Positions 13,953-22,079 of a DNA stretch of 64,000 nucleotides are shown here, piece by piece. The stretch spans positions 1-64,000 of the forward strand of contig CAZSRK010000002.1 in the NCBI GenBank assembly GCA_964609305.1, in the 5' to 3' direction. This DNA is from CAKSXP01 sp964609305. Lineage in GTDB: Bacteria; Bacillota; Clostridia; Oscillospirales; Oscillospiraceae. A program made the position numbers and the translations under genes. Position 1 is the first letter of the stretch; every line of letters starts with the position of its first letter. The notes beneath the pieces were generated by a model that did no database searches, was not told where the DNA came from, and saw only the letters and a program-made list of their open reading frames with translations.

Positions 13953-15731
13953 TCACTCCTGCCCGTCAACGATCGCGATATGCAGTTCGTCAAGCTGCTG
14001 CTGCGTGACCTCGCCGGGCGCATTCATCATCAGATCCTGCGCGTTCTTGTTCATCGGGAACGGGATTATCTCGCGGATGGAGTCCTCGCCCGCAAGGAGC
14101 ATAACCATGCGGTCGACGCCCGGGGCTATACCCGCGTGCGGCGGCGCACCGTAGGTAAACGCATTGTACATCGCGGGGAATCTGGCCTTTACGTCCTCTT
14201 CGCCAAGGCGGACAAGCTCAAAGGCCTTGACCATAATTTCCGGGTCGTGATTGCGCACCGCGCCGGAGGACAGCTCTACGCCGTTGCAGACAAGGTCGTA
14301 CTGGTCGGCGGTTATGGCCAGCGGGTCGAGCTCTCCGCGCTCCGCGGCAAGGAGGGTCTCCAGCCCGCCTTTAGGCATGGAGAACGGGTTATGGCAGAAC
14401 TCGAGCTGGCCTGACTCCTCACCGATCTCATACATTGGGAAATCGACTATCCAGCAAAACTCGTAACGCTCGGCGTCCATATGTCCCTCGCAGGCCGCAC
14501 CGAAGATCTTTATCACAACGCCCGCGGCCTTTTGCGCGGCAGCCTTTGTACCGCAGGCAAGCACGACCAGACTGTTGGGCGAAAGAGAGAGCTTTTCAAC
14601 CAGCTCGTCCTTTTTCTCCTGGACAAACTTGGCCACTCCGCCGGCGGCGGCGCCGGCCTCGTCAAGCTTGAACCAATATTCCTTATACCCCGACTGTACC
14701 TCGCAGTCGGCAAGGAGTTTTTCCGTCTGCTTCCGGGTCAGCGTGCAGTTGGAAATCGCAACAGCCTTGATGCAGGCCGCTTCATCGAACGGGCCAAAGC
14801 CACAGCCCGACAGAAGCCCTGTCACATCGACGGCGCGCAGGTCGATACGCAGATCCGGTTTGTCGGTGCCGAACTGCTCGAGTGCGTCGGCATACGCTAT
14901 GCGCTCAAACGGCGCTGAAGAGGCGACGCCATACTTGCCGTACTGCGCGAAAACCGGCGGAAGCACATCCTCGATGACAGCAAAAACATCCTCCTGCGAG
15001 GCGAAGGCCATCTCCATATCCAACTGATAAAACTCGCCGGGCGAGCGGTCGGCACGCGCGTCCTCGTCGCGGAAGCATGGCGCTATCTGAAAATAGCGGT
15101 CAAAACCAGCCGTCATAAGAAGCTGTTTGAACTGCTGCGGCGCCTGCGGGAGCGCGTAGAACCGGCCCGGGTGGTTGCGCGCCGGGACGAGATAGTCGCG
15201 CGCGCCCTCCGGCGAGGACGCCGTGAGTATCGGGGTCGTTATCTCCAGGAAGCCGTGCTCCGTCATGCCCCGGCGCAGCGCGGCAATGACGTTGCAGCGC
15301 AGGATGATGTTCTCCTTGACCTCGGGGTTGCGCAGGTCAAGATAGCGGTATTTAAGGCGCACGGACTCGTCCGCCTCACGGCTTCGGTTTATCTGAAACG
15401 GCAGCTCGTTGTGCCTGCACCGGCCGAGGATCTCGACACTTTCAGGCACGACCTCGATATCGCCTGTTGCCTGCTTCGGGTTCCTGCTCTGCCGCTCGCG
15501 CACAAGGCCCGCAACGGATATGGTCGATTCCCGGTTTATCCCCCTGAAGAGCTTTACCATCTCCTCGCTCTCGGCCACGATCTGCGTCGTGCCGTAAAAA
15601 TCGCGCAGGACGACAAACGCGAGCGAGGCGCTGACCTCACGCACATTCTCCATCCAACCCACAAGCGTTACCGCCATGCCCGCATCGGCAAGGCCCAGCT
15701 CGCTGCATGTATGCGTACGGGACTGAAACAT
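13953..15731 (-). CDS. aspS: Aspartate--tRNA ligase
   Basis: 592 aa, the bacterial-type class II enzyme. The N-terminal OB fold (VTLVGWMENVREVSASLAFVVLRDFYG) binds the anticodon. The catalytic domain contains motif 2 FRDEDARADRSPGEFYQLDMEM and motif 3 GIAPGVDRMVMLLAGEDSIREIIPFP, and the inserted GAD domain of bacterial AspRS lies between. ATG 15731 follows AGGAGT. It is the second gene of the hisS-aspS pair, 184 bp after hisS. Organisms with both bacterial AspRS and Asp-AdT may have a non-discriminating form, which cannot be judged here. Confidence 0.97.
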   Translation of the reverse strand: MFQSRTHTCSELGLADAGMAVTLVGWMENVREVSASLAFVVLRDFYGTTQIVAESEEMVKLFRGINRESTISVAGLVRERQSRNPKQATGDIEVVPESVEILGRCRHNELPFQINRSREADESVRLKYRYLDLRNPEVKENIILRCNVIAALRRGMTEHGFLEITTPILTASSPEGARDYLVPARNHPGRFYALPQAPQQFKQLLMTAGFDRYFQIAPCFRDEDARADRSPGEFYQLDMEMAFASQEDVFAVIEDVLPPVFAQYGKYGVASSAPFERIAYADALEQFGTDKPDLRIDLRAVDVTGLLSGCGFGPFDEAACIKAVAISNCTLTRKQTEKLLADCEVQSGYKEYWFKLDEAGAAAGGVAKFVQEKKDELVEKLSLSPNSLVVLACGTKAAAQKAAGVVIKIFGAACEGHMDAERYEFCWIVDFPMYEIGEESGQLEFCHNPFSMPKGGLETLLAAERGELDPLAITADQYDLVCNGVELSSGAVRNHDPEIMVKAFELVRLGEEDVKARFPAMYNAFTYGAPPHAGIAPGVDRMVMLLAGEDSIREIIPFPMNKNAQDLMMNAPGEVTQQQLDELHIAIVDGQE

Positions 15732-15915
15732 ATAACTGTCAACTCCTAATATTCAGAACTTTTTCGTTTATACGGGCCCGGCCCTCTTCGCCATATACGC
15801 CTTGCTCCGGCGCCGCACCGCTAACTGCCCGAACAGATCTCATCGATATAGAGCATTATGATTGTCAGGGAGTGTTTTCGGCCTGCTCCCGTCCGGGGGG
15901 ACGTATAACAGCAGC

Positions 15916-17265
15916 TTACCGTATCGGCTTGGCGGCAGCCCTTGCTCCGATACCCCTCGAGATGCGTGCTATCGCCTCTTCCAGCGTGCACCGCTCCTGC
16001 TCTCCGGATTCCATATCCTTGACGGAAACTACGCCGGCTGCTAGCTCGTCCTCGCCGAGCAACACGGCATATGGGATTCCGAGCTTGTTGCAGTAGCTCA
16101 TCCTGGCCTTGAATTTCTTTGGCTCCGTATATATCTGTGTGCGCAGTCCAGCGTCGCGCAGCGCCGTGGCGCAGGCAATCGCGCGTGCAAGATCATCCGT
16201 CATCGGCAGTACAAGCACATCGGCCGGCGCGGTCAGCAGCTCGGGATTGAGCATGTCCTGCTCGCTGAGAACATAAAACAGGCGCGTGAGCCCGATGGAG
16301 ATGCCGACTCCTGGAAGTTTCCTGTCCGTGTAATATCCGGCCAGATCGTCGTAGCGTCCGCCGGAGCAGACGGAGCCTATCTCGGGATGCGCAGTCATGG
16401 TTGTCTCATACACCGTTCCGGTGTAGTAGTCCAGACCGCGCGCGATCGTCAGGTCTATGCCGTAATTGGCCTCCGGCACACCAAATCCCGGCAGATAGCC
16501 CACGACCGTGCCAAGCTCCGAAAGGCCCTCGTCAAACACCGGGCTGCGCCCCCCGTATCCGGCCAGGAAATCCAGCGTCTCACCGACGGAACCCTTAAAC
16601 GAGATAAAATCCAGTATCTCCTGTGCGTCTGCGCCGGATATCCCCTCATCCATGAGCAGCGCGTGGACTTTCTCCTGTCCTATTTTATCGAGCTTGTCGA
16701 CAGTGCGCAATACCTGGGCCGAGCGTCCGGACAGACCCAGTATATCAAAAAATCCGCTGAGCACCTTGCGGTTATTGATGCGTATGCGGAAGTCTTTCAG
16801 CCCGAGCGCGGAGAACGTGCGGTAGATGACGGAGGGTATCTCCGCTTCATTTATTATGTCGAGCCCTCCGTCGCCGATTATGTCGATATCTGCCTGATAA
16901 AACTCGCGAAAACGGCCGCGCTGCGCCCGTTCGCCGCGGTATACCTTGCCTATCTGATAGCGGCGGAACGGAAAACTGAGTTTGCTGTAATTCATCGCGA
17001 CGTATTTTGCAAGAGGTACGGTCAGATCAAAGCGCAAAGCCAGGTCGGCGTCGCCCTTCATAAAGCGGTATATCTGTTTTTCGGTCTCCCCGCCGCCCTT
17101 GGCGAGCAGCACCTCCGTCGCCTCGATGACGGGGGTATCCAGCGGCGCAAAGCCATAGAGCGAATAGCTCTCCCGCAGGGTCTGCATGAATCGCTCCATC
17201 TTTGCCTGATCGTCCGGCAAAAGCTCCATGAATCCGGACAGGGTGCGCGGTTTTATTCGTTCCAT
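15916..17265 (-). CDS. hisS: Histidine--tRNA ligase
   Basis: 449 aa class II synthetase. Motif 2 reads YRGERAQRGRFREFYQADIDIIG, and the His-specific block ARGLDYYTGTVYE and motif 3 GVGISIGLTRL are present. The C-terminal anticodon-binding domain (DVLVLPM..., GLRTQIYTEPKKFKARMSYCNKLGIPYAVLLGEDE) is complete. I chose ATG 17265 (MERIKP), with AAGGAG upstream. The longer frame runs into the terminators after mgsA. It forms a conserved hisS-aspS pair. No T-box is visible between the mgsA terminators and the start. Confidence 0.96.
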   Translation of the reverse strand: MERIKPRTLSGFMELLPDDQAKMERFMQTLRESYSLYGFAPLDTPVIEATEVLLAKGGGETEKQIYRFMKGDADLALRFDLTVPLAKYVAMNYSKLSFPFRRYQIGKVYRGERAQRGRFREFYQADIDIIGDGGLDIINEAEIPSVIYRTFSALGLKDFRIRINNRKVLSGFFDILGLSGRSAQVLRTVDKLDKIGQEKVHALLMDEGISGADAQEILDFISFKGSVGETLDFLAGYGGRSPVFDEGLSELGTVVGYLPGFGVPEANYGIDLTIARGLDYYTGTVYETTMTAHPEIGSVCSGGRYDDLAGYYTDRKLPGVGISIGLTRLFYVLSEQDMLNPELLTAPADVLVLPMTDDLARAIACATALRDAGLRTQIYTEPKKFKARMSYCNKLGIPYAVLLGEDELAAGVVSVKDMESGEQERCTLEEAIARISRGIGARAAAKPIR

Positions 17266-17303
17266 AAAATGTCTCCTTATGAGATTCTTCAGGCCCCGCC
17301 TGT

Positions 17304-17403
17304 AAAACAAACAAAGCGGGGGCGAATTTCTGCCCCCGCGGAAGTTTTGCTATGAAAAAGCATGGCAGAGCCAAAACGGGGCGCAAAGCCCTTCCCCGTT
17401 TTT
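17304..17403 (-). terminator. Two tandem terminator hairpins after mgsA
   Basis: Reading the minus strand, a hairpin with arms AAACGGGG and CCCCGTTTT (17373-17403) is followed by GCGGGGGC/GCCCCCGC (17316-17339) and a T-rich TTTGTTTGTTTT. They insulate mgsA from hisS, or the second may sit in the hisS leader. Confidence 0.75.
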
Positions 17404-17407
17404 GCAA

Positions 17408-17809
17408 TCATTTCTTCGGGTTTACTATATCGCGCCAATCGAGATCCCCGCGGCGCAGGCCCTGGATAAGGACCTCGGCCGTCGCAACATTGGAAGCAAA
17501 TGGCACATTGTACTGATCGCACAGTCTTGCAATTTCATTGACAGAGTCAAGTCCCTCGCGTCCGGAGGGGTCGCAGAAAAACAGGACAAGGTCAATCTCG
17601 TTATATGCGATCCGCGCCCCGATCTGCTGGGCGCCTCCCTGTGCCGCGGAGAGATAGCGGGTGATGGGAAGGCCGGTAGCCTCCACAACGAGCTTTCCGG
17701 TCGTGCTTGTGGCGATGATATTGTGTCCCGAAAGGATGCCGCAATAAGCAATGCAAAACTGGACCATGAGTTCCTTTTTACCGTCATGTGCCATAAGCGC
17801 TATATTCAT
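17408..17809 (-). CDS. mgsA: Methylglyoxal synthase
   Basis: 133 aa. It converts dihydroxyacetone phosphate to methylglyoxal and phosphate, a bypass that relieves sugar-phosphate build-up. Family features are MNIALMAHDGKKELM at the start, the phosphate loop ATSTTGKLV, SAAQGGAQQIGARIA, and LVLFFCDPSG with the catalytic Asp region, then SNVATAE. The length matches the family. ATG 17809 follows AAAGGAATT. It has its own promoter and a double terminator, so it is a single-gene unit. In many clostridia it also lies beside cell-shape genes. Confidence 0.95.
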   Translation of the reverse strand: MNIALMAHDGKKELMVQFCIAYCGILSGHNIIATSTTGKLVVEATGLPITRYLSAAQGGAQQIGARIAYNEIDLVLFFCDPSGREGLDSVNEIARLCDQYNVPFASNVATAEVLIQGLRRGDLDWRDIVNPKK

Positions 17810-17870
17810 TGGACAATTCCTTTCTCAAAAAATTTTCAAATATTACCTTTTATATGTCGGCTGTTTACTT

Positions 17871-17899
17871 ATTATACACAGTTTTTTCGCTCAATTCAA
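17871..17899 (-). promoter_or_regulatory. Promoter of mgsA
   Basis: Minus strand TTGAAT (17894-17899), 17-nt spacer, TATAAT (17871-17876), about 60 nt before the start. Confidence 0.65.
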
Positions 17900-17952
17900 C
17901 AAAATTTATGTTGATATTTTGCAGAGCTTATGCGCATTTTGCGAAACTTTGC

Positions 17953-20067
17953 TCAGTGCAGAAGGGTCTGCTCGGTATCCACGGCCTGGCTGCCCTCGTT
18001 AAAGCTGAAATAATAGTCAAGCATCTGCTTTGCAATGCCCGCGATCGAAGAGCCGCTGCCGGCCTTCTCCACGACCACACAAATGGCGATCTCCGGATCG
18101 TCAGCCGGGGCATAACAGACGAACACGCCGTTATTGGCCACGTTGTCGCCGCGCTGGGAGGTACCGGTCTTGGCCGCCACATCGCAGTAGGTGTAGTTGC
18201 CGAAAGTAGAGTACGCCGTGCCGACGGGGGAGTTTGCAACAAGGTACATACCCTCGTGTATCGCGTCCCAATACTCCTGATCCATGTCCAGCTCGCTTAA
18301 AATCTCAGGCTCGCGTTCATATAGCTCCTCGGAGTAGTCATAGCTGCGCACGCTCTTGAGCATGGTCACGGCCCTGCGCGTACCGCCGTTTGCGATCGTT
18401 GCGATATAGTTTGCTATCTGTATCGGCGTAAACTGGCTTATCGACTGGCCGATAGATGCAGCCAGCGTATCGCCGGTAAACCACTCCCCGTAGGGGTCGC
18501 CCTCCTCATACAGGGAGGCCTTATACTCGGCCGAGGCCATCGCGCCCTTGCTCTCGTCCAGCTCGATACCCGTATATTCGCCCAACCCCAAGATCTCGGC
18601 GTATTCGTCCAACGCAGCGATACTGCCGTGGGACTCGATAACATCCGCGACGTTATAAAAATATATGTTGCAGGAGTTTTCAATAGCGTGCACGACGTTC
18701 ATATCGCCGTGTGCGCCTGAGCCATATATCCAGCAGGTCGGCGCGTATCCCTGATCTGCGTACTTGTTGAAAACGGCCTGGCAATTATAAGTAGTGTTGA
18801 CGTCCACAAGCCCCATGTCCAGCGCACAGATCGCCGTCAGCGGCTTGAAGGTCGAGCCGGGCTCATAGAGCCCGTTGATCGCACGGTTTACCATCGGTGT
18901 GTCCGGGTCCTCCAGAAGCTCGTTGTAATCTTCAATGAAAGTTTCAAGGTCAAATGTCGGATAGCTCGCTATGGCGAGAGGCTCGCCGGTGTCCACATCG
19001 ATGGCAACGACCGCACCGCCGGTTATCAGCTCCGTCTCCGGCTCACCGTACAACGACTCTTCGTCTATCTCCTGCTGAAGTTCCTCGTTCTTTTCAGTTA
19101 TGAAGCTGGCCATCGCCTGCTCCGCGACCTCCTGAAGTCCGATATCAATAGTCAGATAGACATGGTTGCCGGGCTCCGGCTCCTTTGTATAAACGGTGCT
19201 CGTGACCGTGCCGGAGGCAGTCGAGGTAATCCTTGCCTCTCCGTCAACACCATGCAGATACTCCTCAAAGGCCGCCTCCGCGCCGGACTGTCCGACCAGT
19301 GCGTTAAGCGAGTATCCAAGCTCGGAATACTCCTCCACCTGTGTACTGTCCATAAGTGCTACATAGCCGAGGATATGCGCGGCGTATTCCGTGTTATACT
19401 CGCGGGTATAGCTGACCTCGACGTTGAAGCCGGGCAGATCACCCTCCATCAGCCGGGTTATAAGGTCGATGGAGACGTCCTCGGCGAAGATATAATCGGC
19501 GGTCTTGACAACATAATGCATATTAAGTGCATAGCGTACGCCCGCGATTATGCGCATCTGCCTGGAGTCATAGTTTGGGTCTATGTCGTACCTGTCGCGG
19601 AAATAGGCCATCAGGTCCACGGCGGATATATCCGTGTCCAGGCCCTTGTCCGCCAGATACTCATCCAGGCAGGCCCTGTCGATGGCGGACATGTTCTCGT
19701 CATATTCAAACGGCGGCTCCATGGATATGGGCAGCTCGTCATTATAGCTGTCGCCAGAGGCGAGCACAGTCTCGCACAGCTCGAGTATGATGGCGTTGGG
19801 GTCCTCCTGCTCAAACAGCTCCGTCGTATTGATAGTAAGGTTGTTGCAGGTTCGGTTTGATACGAGCACACGGCCGTATCGGTCAAGTATGTTGCCGCGG
19901 GCGGCCATCACCGTCTGCGTTGTGACTATGCTGTTTTGCGACTGCTCATAGTATCTCGCGCCCTCAACGATCTGGAGCTTGTAGAGCGCCACGGCGTAGG
20001 TCACAGTCAGCGCGATGATAAGCAGTATGAGAAATATAAGCCGTCCTCGTTTGATGATTCTGTCCAT
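17953..20067 (-). CDS. mrdA: Penicillin-binding protein 2-type transpeptidase
   Basis: 704 aa class B PBP. A single N-terminal membrane anchor spans residues about 9-29, followed by a dimerisation domain, which includes GNILDRYGRVL near 58-68, and the transpeptidase domain. Catalytic motifs are STFK at 405-408, SCN at 465-467 and KTG at 633-635, all intact. It cross-links peptidoglycan during side-wall growth together with MreC/MreD. ATG 20067 follows AAAGGA. It is the last gene of the minus-strand run zapA-U32-maf-mreC-mreD-mrdA. There is no RodA in the window. Confidence 0.94.
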   Translation of the reverse strand: MDRIIKRGRLIFLILLIIALTVTYAVALYKLQIVEGARYYEQSQNSIVTTQTVMAARGNILDRYGRVLVSNRTCNNLTINTTELFEQEDPNAIILELCETVLASGDSYNDELPISMEPPFEYDENMSAIDRACLDEYLADKGLDTDISAVDLMAYFRDRYDIDPNYDSRQMRIIAGVRYALNMHYVVKTADYIFAEDVSIDLITRLMEGDLPGFNVEVSYTREYNTEYAAHILGYVALMDSTQVEEYSELGYSLNALVGQSGAEAAFEEYLHGVDGEARITSTASGTVTSTVYTKEPEPGNHVYLTIDIGLQEVAEQAMASFITEKNEELQQEIDEESLYGEPETELITGGAVVAIDVDTGEPLAIASYPTFDLETFIEDYNELLEDPDTPMVNRAINGLYEPGSTFKPLTAICALDMGLVDVNTTYNCQAVFNKYADQGYAPTCWIYGSGAHGDMNVVHAIENSCNIYFYNVADVIESHGSIAALDEYAEILGLGEYTGIELDESKGAMASAEYKASLYEEGDPYGEWFTGDTLAASIGQSISQFTPIQIANYIATIANGGTRRAVTMLKSVRSYDYSEELYEREPEILSELDMDQEYWDAIHEGMYLVANSPVGTAYSTFGNYTYCDVAAKTGTSQRGDNVANNGVFVCYAPADDPEIAICVVVEKAGSGSSIAGIAKQMLDYYFSFNEGSQAVDTEQTLLH

Positions 20068-20115
20068 AAGGGGTCCTTTCAAAATGCGCGCCTGGCACGG
20101 GGCCGGGTATGGGGT

Positions 20116-20628
20116 TTATCCGAGTTTACGCTGCGACAGTGCCCGGCACGGCAGATAAAGCGGAACGGTAAAAGGCAGGGACCACAGCGTTTGCAAAAGC
20201 GCCGTTTTTATCAGAGGGAGAGGGTCCGCGCCGTAGAATACCAGAAGCCGAAACATCTGACAAAATGCGGTTATCAGCAACGCAATAAGGCTGACGAAGA
20301 AAAATGAAAAAAAGCGTTTATTGACGAAGCGATCCGCGATAAAGCCCGACAGATAGCCGAGTATCGGAAACAGCACCGTGAACAAAACGGTGTTTTCCAC
20401 ATAGGCTATGTCTCCCAACAGGCCTAGAAACAATCCGAATACGCCGCCCCAGACAGCGCCCTCGAACATGCCCACAGCCACCGCCGCCACGGGCAGGAAC
20501 AGCGCACGCACGCCAAGCGGCGCTATTGACGCAAACACAGTTGTCTGGAAAAACATTACCACAAGCATGAACAGCCCGTAGATAACGGCGCGGCGCAGCT
20601 TGTCAAGGTTTATAAGATCATAGATCAT
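20116..20628 (-). CDS. mreD: Rod shape-determining protein MreD
   Basis: 170 aa, with about five hydrophobic segments and the MreD pattern (FFQTTVFASIAPLG near 27-40, GLFLGLLGDI near 84-93, ILGYLSGFIADRF). It is an integral membrane partner of MreC and PBP2 in the elongation complex. It is 16 bp downstream of mreC and upstream of the PBP2 gene, the standard order. MreB is not encoded here. Confidence 0.92.
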   Translation of the reverse strand: MIYDLINLDKLRRAVIYGLFMLVVMFFQTTVFASIAPLGVRALFLPVAAVAVGMFEGAVWGGVFGLFLGLLGDIAYVENTVLFTVLFPILGYLSGFIADRFVNKRFFSFFFVSLIALLITAFCQMFRLLVFYGADPLPLIKTALLQTLWSLPFTVPLYLPCRALSQRKLG

Positions 20629-20644
20629 GGCAATTCACCGCACC

Positions 20645-21484
20645 TTATTCCGTAATACTGAATGATTTGATAACAAACACCTGTGACAGGCTGTTCAGGT
20701 CGCAGGCGGGCTCTATAACCGCGTAGGGGGTCTGTCCTCCCGCCTCGGTATTGACGCTGTATATATAGCCGACGAGAAGGCCGGAGGGGAACACCTCGCC
20801 CTTGCCGGATGTCAGCACGACGTCGCCGTTGAGCGGCAGCGTGCCCTCGGTCAAATAGGTCAGCTTGACCATACCCTCCTGCATCAGCGTGTAATCTCCG
20901 ACAACCACGGCCGCGTTGCCGGCCTCGCCGACGAGCACGCCCACGCTTGTATCGATATCTATAACGGTCCTGACGTTGGCCCAATTCGTGCCCAGTTCCG
21001 TTATCTGTCCGACCAGCGCGCCGTATTCGGTCACGACACAGTCGCCGACCTCAAGCCCGGAATCCGAGCCCTTGCTTATCGTAAAGCTGCTGGCCCAGTT
21101 AGTCGCGGACCAGGAGACGATCCTTGTAGACTCAAACTCGAAGTCCGAGTGCCTCTGCGCAAAATTTAAAAGCTCGCGCAGGTTCTCGTTTTCCTCGATC
21201 GCCTCCTGCCCCAGCCGGGCCTGCTCCTGCGCCTCGGCAAGCTGTGCCCGCAGGGACTCGTTTTCCTCAACGAGCTGGTCATATTCGTATATATATCCGT
21301 AAATGCTCTCAAGCCATTCGGCCATGGATGTCGCAGCCTTGCGCACCTGCGTGCCCACACCCTCGGCGATATTGCTGAAAAAACCGGCATTACCGCCGCC
21401 GAGGTGCACGCTGACAAGCACTATTACCACGACCAGCGCCACGGCTATCGCGAGCTTTACGCCCTTTTTCCTGAGAAAGTTCAT
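20645..21484 (-). CDS. mreC: Rod shape-determining protein MreC
   Basis: 279 aa. It has a short cytoplasmic start (MNFLRKKGVK), one membrane helix at about residues 11-27, and a coiled coil of about 45 residues (YDQLVEENESLRAQLAEAQEQARLG...ENLRELLNF). The MreC beta domain follows, with IVSWSATNWASSFTISKGSDSGLEVGD, close to the consensus. ATG 21484 shares its first base with the maf stop (TGATG), so it is translationally coupled. I rejected the longer frame from 21532 because it overlaps maf deeply. Confidence 0.94.
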   Translation of the reverse strand: MNFLRKKGVKLAIAVALVVVIVLVSVHLGGGNAGFFSNIAEGVGTQVRKAATSMAEWLESIYGYIYEYDQLVEENESLRAQLAEAQEQARLGQEAIEENENLRELLNFAQRHSDFEFESTRIVSWSATNWASSFTISKGSDSGLEVGDCVVTEYGALVGQITELGTNWANVRTVIDIDTSVGVLVGEAGNAAVVVGDYTLMQEGMVKLTYLTEGTLPLNGDVVLTSGKGEVFPSGLLVGYIYSVNTEAGGQTPYAVIEPACDLNSLSQVFVIKSFSITE

Positions 21485-22056
21485 CACAGCAGTTTCACGC
21501 CCAGCCTTCCAAGCATTTGTCCCAGCCTGCACAGCGGCAGGCCCATGACGTTGAAGAAATCGCCCTCTATCCGTTCGACAAAAAGGCTTCCTACTCCCTG
21601 TGCGCCGTACGCCCCGGCTTTGTCCATGGGTTCCCCGGTCGCTATGTACGCCCGGATCTCCTCATCAGTCAGGGCGCGGAAGTGGACCGAGGTCTTTTCC
21701 GTCCCGGTTTGGCACTGGCCCGCACAGACAACGGTGACGCCGGTGTAGACGTTGTGCCCGCGTCCGGAAAGCCGGCGGAGCATGTCAAAAGCCTCCCCCT
21801 CGCCACGGGGCTTTCCGAGGATCTCCCCGTCAAGCTCGACAATCGTGTCCGCTCCTATCGTAACGCTTTCCGCCGAAACACGGCGCGCGACCTCAAGGGC
21901 CTTTGCCCGTGAGAGAGTCCTGACCGTCTCTTCGGCCGTCGCGCCCTCGGGCGCGATCTCCTCTCCGACCGCCGGGATTATCTTCAGGTTTTTGACGCCC
22001 AGCATCTCCAAAAGTTCTCTTCTTCTCGGTGATGCGGATGCTAAGATTATATCCAT
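21484..22056 (-). CDS. maf: Maf family nucleotide pyrophosphatase
   Basis: 190 aa. MDIILASASPRRRELLEMLG at the start is the diagnostic Maf phosphate-binding segment. SRAKALEVARR and GADTIVELDGEILGKP follow and keep the catalytic Asp. Maf enzymes hydrolyse dTTP/UTP or modified nucleotides and are placed beside mreBCD in many Firmicutes. The gene lies 23 bp after the U32 peptidase gene and overlaps mreC by 1 nt. Confidence 0.95.
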   Translation of the reverse strand: MDIILASASPRRRELLEMLGVKNLKIIPAVGEEIAPEGATAEETVRTLSRAKALEVARRVSAESVTIGADTIVELDGEILGKPRGEGEAFDMLRRLSGRGHNVYTGVTVVCAGQCQTGTEKTSVHFRALTDEEIRAYIATGEPMDKAGAYGAQGVGSLFVERIEGDFFNVMGLPLCRLGQMLGRLGVKLL

Positions 22057-22079
22057 TGCAGTTTACCCTATAATTCCTT